From Paraspadella gotoi (Eukaryota; Chaetognatha), in contig JBJCIZ010000239.1 in NCBI GenBank assembly GCA_051294375.1, positions 5,629,936-5,693,935 on the forward strand: 64,000 nt of DNA. Direction: 5' to 3'. The position numbers and the translations under genes are program-made. Below, piece by piece: positions 11,015 to 22,350 of this stretch (position 1 is the stretch's first letter; each line of letters starts with the position of its first letter). A model generated the notes under the pieces. That model saw only the letters and a list, made by a program, of their open reading frames with translations, did not search any database and was not told the origin of the DNA.

Positions 11015-11262
11015 GCGACGACGACGACGTCATCGAACAACGACGACGATGATGCCGACGACAGCAACGACCATGACGACAACGACGACGATGACAGCGA
11101 CAATGACGATAATGATGAAGATGAAGACGCCGATGATGATGACAACGACGACGATGACGTCTTAAAATATGAAGACGCCGACGACGTCGACAATGGACGA
11201 CGAAAAACAAAGACCTACACGACGCCGACGACGACGACGACGACGACTACGACGACGATAGC
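11015..11262. repeat. GAC/GAT triplet tract
   Basis: Nearly continuous GAC, GAT and AAC triplets on the plus strand. Frames read as Asp/Asn-, Thr- or Arg-rich. No start, splice or flanking protein supports a gene. Confidence 0.8.
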
Positions 11263-11357
11263 AAAAATCGAAGACAGAATTTCTAAAAAGCTTTTAACGA
11301 ATCCTCGAAAATGCCAATCAAAATCGAGAAGAAGTCGTTGCGATCGCCGTTCCGGTC

Positions 11358-11711
11358 ATATTTTTGAAAAGGGCCTCGTTTCAACATAAATTCAGAATTG
11401 AGTACGGGGTTAGGAGAAGGGTGAGGCTCAGAACTTTGTTGGGAGATTTGGTTGAGGATTAGGGTTATGGATTAAGAATTCGGGAAGGGGGTTAGGGTTG
11501 AGGATTAAGAATTCGGGAAGGGGATTAGGGTTGAGGATTAAGAATTCGGGAAGGGGATTAGGATTAATGATTAAGAATTCGGGAAGGGGATTAAGGATTA
11601 TGATTTCTCGTACGCTTTCGGGATCTCTTTAACTATTTGGTGAAATAATAAAATTGAGTTCAGAGAATATAAATTATAAATTAGAAGAATGAGGCGCTTT
11701 AGGGAAATAAT
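11358..11711. mobile_element. Telomere-motif MITE, copy 2
   Basis: The left end (TTTTTGAAAAGGGCCTCG) and the reverse complement of the right end (ATTTCCCTAAAGCGCCTCAT) match imperfectly over about 45 bases. The interior is TTAGGG-like and includes a 33-base unit, containing GGATTAAGAATTCGGGAAGG, present four times at about 11469-11600. Confidence 0.65.
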
Positions 11712-11719
11712 TCAACCGT

Positions 11720-11770
11720 TCCCATCGTCGTCATCGTCGTCGTTGTCGTCGTCGTCATCGTCCTCCTCGG
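11720..11770. repeat. Short GTC triplet tract
   Basis: TCGTCGTCATCGTCG-type triplets directly after the MITE. Confidence 0.7.
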
Positions 11771-12035
11771 TGAGGAACGGTGAAAATCCCACAGCGAAGA
11801 CGTGCGGACTGCGTTGTGAATTGTGAATGTAACCCGGTTTCGATGAACCCTCCAGTGGCCGCGGAAAAACGGGGATATTTTTTTCTTTCTTTCTTTTTCT
11901 TTCCAGTTTTGAGTTTTTTTTCATTTTATTTCTTTTTTTCTCTTCAACTCATTTTCTCCTTTTTCTTTTGTTAAAAACTTTAATTTCTTTACCTTCCACC
12001 CGTCTAGGGTCTTCTCTTACTGAGCATAATAATTT
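11771..12035. other. Pyrimidine-rich sequence, no gene
   Basis: Contains a TTTCTTTCTTTC tract near 11880-11945. No supported frame. Confidence 0.4.
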
Positions 12036-12335
12036 TGATTTCCGCAGGACATTGCACCGAGTTAAACCCTTAAGTAAACCGTCTTTAAGCATAAGTTATT
12101 CAGGTGTGACCCCGTGGCTCATTGAGTATAAGCTAACGGCTCATGAACATTAAGTACCGGGAACGTCGCCGAATATTGCCTACCCCTCGGGAAGCGTGAG
12201 GGCTGCCGTAAACCGCCTTGGGGGGGGCGTGTAAGCCTCGTTCCAAGGTCCCGTTTCATTGTTCCCTAGGGGGCGCAAATAATACCGAATGTTGTCTTCA
12301 GCCACTTTGCGCCTTCTCTACAGATTTTTGCTGCA
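12036..12335 (+). mobile_element. SINE family 1, copy c
   Basis: The order is leader (GGACATTGCACCGAG), tRNA-like head (GTGACCCCGTGGCTCATTGA, from about 12105), body (GTGAGGGCTGCCGTAAACCG) and tail (GTCTTCAGCCACTTTGCGCC). The tail matches the copy at 40405-40675. Confidence 0.75.
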
Positions 12336-12515
12336 GATGCACTCTTGAAGTATTATTTATAAGTATACGATGTTATAAATACAAAAGTAAGAAACGATAA
12401 ATAAAAGCTAGGTTTTCCTTTTCATTACTAATCTCTTCTTTCCTCTCTTCAATTCATTTTAGTTCAGACTTTTGAAGCGACCTCGGTCAATGCCGGTTAT
12501 GGCGCAAAGAAAAAG
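12336..12515. other. AT-rich sequence after the SINE
   Basis: Contains AATAAAAG near 12400 and a T/C-rich stretch. No gene. Confidence 0.4.
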
Positions 12516-12815
12516 TGGACGACAACGACGACGACGTGGACAATGTCAATACGGATTACGACAACCGACACGATGACGACGACAAGGACGACGAAGACAA
12601 CGACGATGTCAATACCGATTATGACAAGCCAGACAACGACGATGACAACGAAGGGGACGACTAAGATGGCGATGCCGACGACGACGATGACGACGACGAC
12701 GGCCACTAAGTCGATGACGATGTCAATAAAGATTTCGACAAGCTAATAGAAAACGACAAGCAGGACAAGGACAATCAGGATGTCGATACGGATGGCGACG
12801 ACGACGACGACGACT
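12516..12815. repeat. GAC/GAT triplet tract
   Basis: Imperfect GAC triplets on the plus strand. A GTC tract follows at 12905-13050, so the two could pair as a long imperfect hairpin. Confidence 0.8.
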
Positions 12816-13189
12816 AAAACGACGATGTAAAAAGGATGGGGTAAAAAAAAAAGAGACGACTCATCATTAAAACGACGACAAAAGTTCATTTGCTTCGACT
12901 AGGAAACGGTTGTCGTCGTTGTGGTTGTTGTCGTCGTCGTTGTCCTTTTTGTCTTTGTCGTCGTCGTCGAAGTTGTTGTCGTTGTTAGCGTCGTTGTTGT
13001 CGTCGTCGTTATCGTCTTTGTCGTTATTGACAATGTGGGCCTTTTTATTATTTCGTCGTCGTAGTTTATTTGGAGTGTTTGCTCGATCTTCATTGGTTGC
13101 GACGTTGCAACAACGAAATCAGAAGGACGGAATCCGCTGCAGAAACCCCACCATCGTGTCGAGGGACTTGAATTGGATTGGGTCCAAAG

Positions 13190-13207
13190 AAGTGAGCCGG
13201 AAGAGGC

Positions 13208-13267
<60 letters not shown>

Positions 13268-13572
13268 GAAGAGAGAGAGAAACAAAGAGAGAGGCGTTTC
13301 CTTTGTTTCCGATTGAATAATGAAATTCATTGAGCAATCGAGAACAGTTGGTACGAGAGAGAGAGAACGAGAGCAGAGTAGAAGGCGAGAGAAGAGAGAG
13401 AGAGAGGCGATGAGCGAGAGAGCGAGAGAGAGAAGAGAGAGAGAGTAATAGAGAGAGAGAGCAGAGAGAAAGAACCCAAAAAAGAGGGCGCATAATCACA
13501 TTGTTCCGATCGAGTCTAAGGATCATGTGACTTAATAAGAAAGTTGAACGGAGAGAAGAGAGAGAGGGAGAG

Positions 13573-13623
<51 letters not shown>

Positions 13624-14010
13624 GAGAGGAGAGAGAGAAACAAGAGAGAAGGCGTTTCTTGTTCGATTGATAAAAAATTCATGAATGCAATCGAGAACAG
13701 TTGGTACGGAGAGAGAGAGAGAGAGCGAGTAGAGAGAGAGAGAAGAGAGAGAGAAGAGGAGGATGAGCAGCGGAGGCGAGAGAGAGAGAGGAGAGAGAGA
13801 GTGAGAGAAGAGAGGAGAGACGAGGAGAGGAGAGAGGAAAGAAGCGCCTGAGACGAAAAGGGGCTAATAATCAAGGAACGAAGTCTTAAGGACGTCGACG
13901 CTTTGTTTAAAAAATAGAAAGAGTGAGAGAAAATAGATAAGAGAGAGAGAAGAGAGTAGAGAGAGAGAGAGAAGAGACAGAGACAGCGACGATAAGTTAG
14001 CTGGCGAGTG
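13190..14010. repeat. GA-rich minisatellite with a 70-base core
   Basis: GA microsatellite alternates with a core containing GCAATCGAGAACAGTTGGTA. The core occurs twice here (about 13287 and 13650) and three times in the second copy (about 17920, 18105 and 18270), so the copies differ in core number and in one interposed segment. Confidence 0.75.
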
Positions 14011-14309
14011 ACTGTGCGAGCGAGTGACGGATTAAGCGAGCTGGTGAACAAGTCAGTCGGTCTGTGAGTAAGTGGCTCCGCGAGTTGAGTTAATCACCGA
14101 CATAGTGACACGGAACACTTTCACCGACTAGAAATGGGCAAAGAAAATTCCCTTAATCATTTGATGGAGGAAAAAAAAAGAAGTTTCGTCCATTTATCAC
14201 TCAGCAATTTGTCTTCGTTTCGGCTCTATTTTCCGAAAGCGCTCAATTACCGTTCCTAATACATTGTACTTGATTATAACGCTAATATTTAATTAATTAA
14301 TTAATCTTT

Positions 14310-14545
14310 AAACTTGATCTTTTCCCTAACTTCAATCCTTAATTCAAAATCCTTAATCCCTTTTATACACTATCTCTTAAGCATGAACCCTAAACCTTCA
14401 CCCTAATCGTTAACCCTAAACTTTAACCAAAAAAGTTAACCAAATCTTTAACCATTACGTAATCTCCAAACCATAATCCTTAACCTATTCTCCAACTTAA
14501 TCCCTATTCCTCCCATCCCTTAACTTATTCTTTAAACATAATTCC
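14310..14545 (-). repeat. CCCTAA-like degenerate tract
   Basis: Variants of AACCCTAAACCTTCACCC. Near 14227 the upstream flank TATTTTCCGAAAGCGCTCAA resembles the terminus of the telomere-motif MITEs. A duplicate lies at about 18955-19175. Confidence 0.6.
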
Positions 14546-15559
14546 GAATTAAAGCTGAAACTTTTAATCTCATTAATCTAAATTTTCATGATGTTAATCT
14601 ATTAAAAGGTTTTTTATATATATTTTCTTCGAGAAAAAGAAAAAAAAAAGCACAATTAATCTTTGGATATTTAAACAATTAAATTAAATTAAACAAATTT
14701 AAACACTTTTCCCCCTGAGAAACAAAAATAAAATAAAAATCAAACCCCAAACAAAACAAAAGAGCAAAACGATCGTGAATTTAAAAAAAACGTTCAATTA
14801 AATTTCAGGAAAATTAAATGCCCAAAAAGATCGATAATATTTTTCCAGAAAAAAAATAATTTGTCAAAGATTTATAATCTTGAGTGCTTCAAGTGAAATG
14901 TCGAACGATTTTGCCCGAGTTAAAAAATATTTATTGTAACGATATTGCGATAGAAAAGATATAATATCGATATTATAAGTTGGTAGTTGTATTAAATGGT
15001 TTCCATTTAAGGAAAACTGCACTTGTACTACCCAACAAGTGTATCCTTATGTCAATGTGTTGCGCCTGCTCATGAGATGTCTATTTGAAAAAGGAGAATT
15101 TATTGTATAATTTCAAGGAATTAATTAAACAAAAAGCCTTTTCCAATTCCAAACAAATGAGCAGCGATTTTAATTTGAATGCGAAGGTTTTCAATAAAGA
15201 AAAGAAAAAAAAATAATCAAAACCGCTCAAAAAAAATCTTTTTATGAACGAAATAAAATGTTAAAAAAAGGATTAATAAAGAGAATTAATTAATTATTAA
15301 TCATCGCGCGGCTTTGATAGTTGGAGCCTGAGAGATACGGAAGAATCCGTAATAAAATCGGTAAAAAAAAAATTAATTTTATTCCAGGAAAATTCATTAA
15401 AGTTTATTTTTTTGTTTGGTCTCCTTTATTTTCTTTCTTTCTCTCTCTCGCATATTCAGCATAGTCGGCATAGTCAGCATAAGCTGCAATAACAAAAACT
15501 ACATAGAAAAAATCATAAGGCACTGCAACCCAAACCTTCAACTTTAGCTTCAGGTGCAA

Positions 15560-15860
15560 TAGGTTGGCGATCCTTTCCTCACGTTACCGCCTTTTCAAGT
15601 CGTTTGTCCGCCTGTTAGACTTTCGCCTGTCTCTTCTTCTTCGCCCGTCAAACCTTCGCCCTTTTAAAGGTTGGCACCCCGCCAGTCATTCCTCCTCTCG
15701 TTTCCACCACCCCCCCCCCTTCGACGCCCCCCTACCGTCGCAGGTGCCACGCGACGCGTTTTCCTCGGTCAACCGCGCGCGAAGATTAAGAGTCTCCAAC
15801 GATCGTTCATATAAATCGAGAGCGCTTGGACGAGGCCCAAATATACTAGTATAGTAGGGC
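15560..15860 (+). promoter_or_regulatory. GC-rich segment with TATA-like motif
   Basis: A C/G-rich island within AT-rich DNA carries CATATAAATCGAGAGCGC near 15809, a good TATA-type match, with AAATATACTAGTATAG about 15 bases further on. The second unit copy keeps it at about 20487. No transcript or ORF downstream was identified, so promoter function is only a suggestion. Confidence 0.25.
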
Positions 15861-17456
15861 GGAGTGAATTGTTTCAAATTTCTTAAAGAATCAAAATTGG
15901 ATCCATAAATTATGATAACTTGTACTATAATTTTATATAAAAAAGTTTTTAAATTTATTTTATTTTTAATTTATGAGTCGTTATTTATTATGATAATGCT
16001 TACAATGAAATAAAACTAACAATTTAAAAATATTTTTTTAAATATTTTTAAAGCAAAATTTTTTATTATCTTTTAAAAAAAATGTTTTATATCAACAGGA
16101 TGTTTTTTGTTTTTCTATTTATATTTTTATAATATATGATAATATTGTTATATATTATATAATAATATTTATATAATACAATCCAGTCGCTGACAGGAAC
16201 CTTAGTCGCTAGCGTGGAGTTATCCACTCTAATAATCTCGCTGCATATTATATATTATTCTTTTTACGCCAGAACTTTTCATTTTTAACGTTTAAACGCG
16301 GAGTGCCTTTTACAGTAATACATTTTTACTTTGTAATCTTACATTTTTTTAAATACAGACCGTCAGACAGACATACTGACAGACGGAAAAAAACGTCTTA
16401 CAAAGTCGCAGGCGCGGTCGTGCCTAAAAATTATGGCGTCGTTGTGAAAATTAATGGAATCTTTTAATGGGCGGATCGCGGTTCGTGGGCAAGGTGTGGT
16501 GAATCAGGTGGTAAACAGTAAACAGTAAGCAGTAACTAAGCAGTAACCAAGCAGTAACGAAAAATATTGCGTCATCGATTAATGTCCAGACAGTAAAGTC
16601 ATTAACAATGTGGAAGACAAAAACAAAAGAGTTAAACTTAAAAGTTAAAATTAAAAGTTGAAATTAAACACGATTAATATGAGATGAAATAAAATTCACA
16701 CGATGAAAAATAATTAAAAATGCCTTCTAGATAAAAATTTCAATGAAACACAAGCTTAGTTGTTTTAAATTTTAAAATTTTTAAATTTTTCAGTTCCCGA
16801 AAAAACTGGGGGTTTTTTTGCCAACGAATAAATACGGCCTTATTTTCGAAAAGTGCCCGAGTTCAGCTTAAATTCAGCATTAAATTAGGGATTAAATTAT
16901 GTAGGTCGAGGTATTAAGGAACAGAAATGGGAAGCTTTCAAAAAATAGTACCAAAAAATAATCTATAAAAAAAAAACGAAAATGCATCCAAGATAGAAAA
17001 TAGCGAGCATCTGGTTAATGGGTGTGCGTCGGGAAAAAAATGTGAGGCGATTACCGGGAGAGACACGAAACGGTAGTCGGTACTGGACGAGAAAAAAAAA
17101 ACCAGAAAGGTAATTCCATTGTGTCGCGCCGCTGTAACTCTCTTATTAATATTTTCCCCTATTTTTCTAGTTTTACTATCATCTCTTTTATCATTTCCAA
17201 GTGATTATGTTATTACAAATAAGCGCTAGACTCGCACTGGATTAAAATTTTGTTTTTTATTCTTTATGCCATCGCATATATTTTGTGTCCGGAAAAATAA
17301 CAAAAGCTTAACCGAGGGAAAGGGTTAAAAACGTAATTGGGACTGACCATTAGACAGACCGACCGTAAGGCCGACCGACCGACCGAATAGTGAGTTATTG
17401 AGTATCTCCGCAAATAAAAAAACCCGCTGCAAACGAGCGACTGATAATGAAAGAGA

Positions 17457-17839
17457 GATGGGGTAAAAAAAGAGACGACTCATCATTAAAACGACGACAA
17501 AAAGTTCAATTTTGCTTTCGACTAGGAAACGGTTGTCGTCGTGGGTGGTTGTTGTCGTCGTCGTTGTTGCCCTTTTGTCTTTGGTCCGTCGGTCGTCGAA
17601 GTTGTGGTCGTTGTTGCGTCGTTGTTTGTCGTCGTCGTTATCGTCTTTGTCGTTATTGACAATGTTGGGCCTTTTATATTTCGTCGTCGAGTTTTATTTG
17701 GAGTGTTTGCTCTCGATCTCATGGTTGAGACGTTGCACATAAACGAAATCAAAGGACGGAATCCGCTTGCAGAAACCCCACCATCGTTTTCCGAGGACTT
17801 GAATTTGGATTTGGTCCAAAGAAGTGAGCCGGAAGAGGC

Positions 17840-17899
<60 letters not shown>

Positions 17900-18037
17900 G
17901 AAGAGAGAGAGAAACAAAGAGAGAGGCGTTTCCTTGTTTCCGATTGATAAAAAATTCATTTGATGCAATCGAGAACAGTTGGTACGAAGAGAGAGAGAAG
18001 ACGAGCGAGCAGAAGGCGAGAGAAGAGAGAGAGAGAG

Positions 18038-18068
<31 letters not shown>

Positions 18069-18196
18069 TTAGAGAGAGAGGCGAGAGAGAGAAACAAAAA
18101 GAGAGAGGCGTTTTCCACTTGTTTCCGATTGATTAAAATTCATGATGCTAATCGAGAACAGTTGGTAACGGAGAGAGAGAGAGAGAGCGGAGAGAG

Positions 18197-18230
<34 letters not shown>

Positions 18231-21200
18231 GAGAGGAGAGAGAGAGAGAGGAGAGAGAGAAACCAAGAGAGAAGGCGTTTTCTTGTTCCGATTGATAAAA
18301 ATTCATGAATGCAAATCGAGAACAGTTGGTACGGAGAGAGAGAGAGAGAGCGAGAGAGAGCGAGAGAAGAGAGAGAGAAGAGGAGTGAGAGGGAGGAGAG
18401 AGAGAGAGAGTGAGAGAGAGAGTGAGAGAAGAGAGGAGAGAGAGAGAGAGGGAGAGAGGAAAGAAGCGCCTGAGACAAAAGGGGGCTAATAATCAAAGGA
18501 ACGAAGTCTTAATGGACGTCGACGCTTCCTGTTTAAAAAATAAAGAAAGAGTGAGAGATAGATAAGAGAGAGAGAAAGATAGAGAGAGAGAGAGAAGAGA
18601 CAGAGACAGCGACGATAAGGTTAGCTGGCGAGTGACTGTGGCGAGCGAGTGACGGATTAAGCGAGCTGGTGAAACAAGTCAGATCTGTGAAGTAAGTGGC
18701 TCCGCGAGTTGAGTTAATCCCGACATAGTGGACACGGAACAACTTTCCACAAGACTAGAAAATGGCAAAGAAAATTCCTTAATCATTTGATGGACGGAAA
18801 AAAAAAGAAGTTTCGTCCATTTATCACTTAGTGCAATTTGTTCTCTCGTTTCGGCTCTCTATTTTCCTGAAAGCGCTCAATTACCGTTCCTAATACATTG
18901 TACTTGAATTATAACCTAATATTTAATTAATTAATTAATCTTTAAACTTGATCTTTCCCTAACTTCAATCCTTAATTCAAAATCCTTAATCCTTTTATAC
19001 ACATCTCTTTAAGCATGACCGCTAAAACCTTCACCACTAATCGTTAACCCTAAACTTTAAACCAAAAGTTAACAAATCTTAAAACCATTACGTATCTCCA
19101 ACCATATCCTTAACACTATTCTCCACTTAATCCCTATTCCTCCCATCCCTTAACTTATTCTTTAACATAATTCGCGAATTAGCTGAAACTTTTAAATCTC
19201 ATTAATCTAAATTTTCATGATGTTAATCTATTAAAAGGTTTTTTATATTATTTTTCTTCGAGAAAAAGAAAAATAAAAAAGCACAATTAATCTTTGATAT
19301 TTAAAACAATTAAATTAAATTAAACAAATTTTAAACACTTTCCCCCTGAGAAACAAAAATAAAATAATCAAACCCAAACAAAAACAAAAGAGCAAAACGA
19401 TCGTGAATTTTAAAAAAAAAACGTTCAATTAAATTTCAGGAAAATTAGAATGCCCAAAAAGACTCGATAATTATTTTCCAGAAAAAAAAATAATTTTGTC
19501 AAAAGATTTATAATCTTGATGCTTCAAGTGAAATGTCGAACGAATTTTTGCCCGAGTTAAAAAATATTTATGTAAACGATATTGCGAATAGGAAAAGATA
19601 TAATATCGATATTATAAGTTGGTAGTTGTATTAATGGTTTCCATTTAAGGAAAATGCAATGCAGCGTTGTACTACCCAACAAGTGTATCCTTATGTCAAT
19701 GTGTTTGCGCCTGCTCCTAGAGATGTCTATTTGAAAATGGAGAATTTATTGTATAATTCGAAGGAATTAATTAAACAAAAAGCCTTTTCCAATTCCACCA
19801 AACAAATGAGCAGCGATTTTAATTTGAAATGCGAAGGTTTTTTCATAAAGAAAAGAAAAAAAAATAATCAAAAACCGCTCAAAAAATCTTTTTATGAACG
19901 AAAATAAAAATGTTTAAAAAAAAGATTAATAAAGAGAATTAAATTAATTATTAATCATCGCGCGGCTTTGATAGTTGGAGCTGAGAGATACGGAAGAAAA
20001 TCCGTAAATAAGATCGGTAAAAAAAAAAAATTAATTTTAATTCCAGGAAAATTCATTAAAGTTTAATTTTTTTGTTTGGTCTCCTTTATTTTCTTTTCTT
20101 TCTCTCGTCTCGCATTATTCCAGCATTAGTCGGCATAGTCCATTAAGGCTGCAATAACAAAACACTAGCATAGAAAAAAATCATAAGGCACTGGCAAACC
20201 AAAACCTTCAACTTAGCTTCAGGTGCAATAGGTTGGCGATGCCTTTCCTCACGGTTAACTATGCCCTTTTCAAGTCGTTTTGTCGTCTCTGTTAGGCTTT
20301 CGCACTTGTCTCTTTCTTCTTTTCGCCCGTCCCATCGCCTCTTTTAAAGGTTGGCACCTGCTGCGCCGTCATTCTCCTCTTCGTTTCACCCTCCCCCTTC
20401 GACGCCCCCCTACCGTCGCAGTTGCCACGCGACGCGTTTTCCTCGGTCAAACCGCGCGCGAAAGAATTAAGAAGTCTCCAACGATCGTTCATATAAATCT
20501 GAGAGCGCTTGGACGAGGCCCAAATAATACTAGTATAGTAGGGCGGAGTGAATTGTTTCAAATTTCTTAAGAAATCAAAATTGGATCCATAAATTATGAT
20601 AACTTGTACTATAATTTTATATAAAAAAAAGTTTTTAAATTATTTTTATTTTTAATTTTATGAGTCGGTTTTTAAATAATGCTTACATGAATAAAACTAA
20701 CAATTTAAAATTTTTTTTAAATATTTTTAAGCAAATTTTTTATTATCTTTTAAAAAAAATGTTTTATATCAACGGATGTTTTTTGTTTTTTATTTATATT
20801 TTTATAATATATGATAATATTGTTATATATTATATAATAATATTTATATAATACAATCCAGTCGCTGACAGGAACTTAGTCGCTAGCGTGAGTATCCACT
20901 CTAATAATCTCGCTGCATATTATATATTATTCTTTTTACGCCAGAACTTTTCATTTTTAACGTTTAAACGCGGAGTGCCTTTTACAGTAATACATTTTTA
21001 CTTTGTAATCTTACATTTTTTAAATACGATACCGTCAGACAGACATACGACAGACGGAAAAAAACGTCTTACAAAGTCGCATCGCGGCGTGCTAAAAATT
21101 ATGCTCGTTGGAAAATTAATGGAATCTTTTAATGGCGGATCGCGGTTCGTGGGCAAGGTGTGGTGAATCAGGTGGTAAACAGTTAAACAGTAAGCAGTAA

Positions 21201-22085
21201 CTAAGCAGTAACCAAGCAGTAACGAAAAATATTGGCGTCATCGATAATGTCCAGACAGTAAAGTCATTAAAATGGGAAGACAAAAACAAAAAGTTAAACT
21301 TAAAAGTTAAAATTAAAAGTTGAAATAAACACGATTAATATGAGATTGAAATAAAAATTCACACGATGAAAAATAATAAAAATGCGCTTCTAGATAAAAA
21401 TTTCAATGAACACAGCTTAGTTGTTTTAAATTTTTAAAATTTTTAAATTTTCAGTTCCCGAAAAAAACTGGGGGTTTTTTGCCAACGAATAATACGGCCT
21501 ATTTTCGAAAAGTGCCCGAGTTCAGCTTAAATTCAGCATTAAATTAGGGATTAAATTATGTAGGTCGAGGTATTAAGGAACAGAAATGGGGAAGCTTTCA
21601 AAAAAATAGTACAAAAAAATAATCTATAAAAAAAACGAAAATGCATCCAAGATAGAAAATAAGCGAGCATCTGGTTAATGGGTGTGCGTCGGGAAAAAAT
21701 GTGAGGCGATTACCGGAGAGACACGAAACGGTAGTCGGTACTGGACGAGAAAAAAAAAAACCAGAAAGGTAATTCCATTGTGTCGCGCCGCTGTAACTCT
21801 CTTATTAATATTTTCCCCTATTTTCTAGTTTTACTATCATCTTTTATCAATTTCCAAGTGATTATGTTATTACAAATAAGCGCTAGACTCGCACTGGATT
21901 AAAATTTGTTTTTTATTCTTTATGCCATCGCATATATTTTGTGTCCCGGAAAAATAACAAAAGCTTAACCTGAGGAAAGGGTTAAAAACGTAATTGGGAC
22001 TGACCATTAGACAGATCGACCGTAAGGCGACGACCGACCGAATAGTGAGTTATTGAGTATCTCCGCAAATAAAAAAACCCGCTGG
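17457..22085. repeat. 4.6 kb duplicated unit, copy 2
   Basis: Same content and order as 12832-17434. Its last shared bases (AAAAAACCCGCTG) are followed by GTCTTGAACGAGATTGAG. That phrase appears again after the 25-N gap at 22299-22323, so sequence is repeated on both sides of this gap too. Confidence 0.9.
19659..19907 (+). CDS. Hypothetical 82-residue ORF
   Basis: ATG start with ordinary amino-acid composition in the first two thirds (QQVYPYVNVFAPAPRDVY, then MENLLYNSKELI) and a Lys-rich end. No transmembrane or catalytic motif is seen and I recognise no family. The corresponding stretch of copy 1 (about 15025-15240) is broken by small indels that look like sequencing errors. It could be an exon or chance. 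Confidence 0.3.
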   Translation: MQRCTTQQVYPYVNVFAPAPRDVYLKMENLLYNSKELIKQKAFSNSTKQMSSDFNLKCEGFFIKKRKKNNQKPLKKSFYERK

Positions 22086-22350
22086 TCTTGAACGAGATTG
22101 AGAACAATGCGTGGATGGAGGGATAATGCGATGTGGGAAGACAATTGCTGGTTTGGGGGGGCGGGGGGGAGAATATGCGGCAGTTAGAGAGAAGACAGAG
22201 AGAAGAGAGAGAGAAGAGAGAAGAGAGAGAGAGAGAAAAGAGGAGAGGGGGAGGAGAGAAAGGAAGAGAGAAAGAGAAAGAGAGAGAGGAGAAAGAGANN
22301 NNNNNNNNNNNNNNNNNNNNNNNGTCTGAACGAGATGAGAACAACTGCGT
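22086..22350. repeat. GA-rich block with 25-N gap
   Basis: G/A-rich microsatellite (22140-22298), gap of exactly 25 Ns (22299-22323), then repeat of the pre-gap phrase GTGGATGGAGGGAT. Confidence 0.8.

Larger units (their letters stand above)
12832..17434. repeat. 4.6 kb duplicated unit, copy 1
   Basis: Matches 17457-22085 from start to end in the same orientation. The differences are mostly single-base insertions and deletions scattered through all contexts, with few substitutions. Internal order: GTC tract (12905-13050), GA-rich minisatellite (13190-14010), CCCTAA-like tract (14310-14540), remnant of a short ORF (about 15025-15230), GC-rich segment (15560-15850), AT-rich DNA, AGTAACCAAGC repeats (16508-16560), and GACC repeats (17344-17390). 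Confidence 0.9.

Noticed and set aside
10307-11052. Long F/S/L-rich ORFs crossing Ns
   Set aside because: They consist of pyrimidine-rich DNA and unknown bases. Length is due to composition and the gap.
13119-14051. 310-residue minus-strand Ser/Leu-rich ORF
   Set aside because: It is the GA minisatellite read backwards; the S/L alternation is the dinucleotide repeat.
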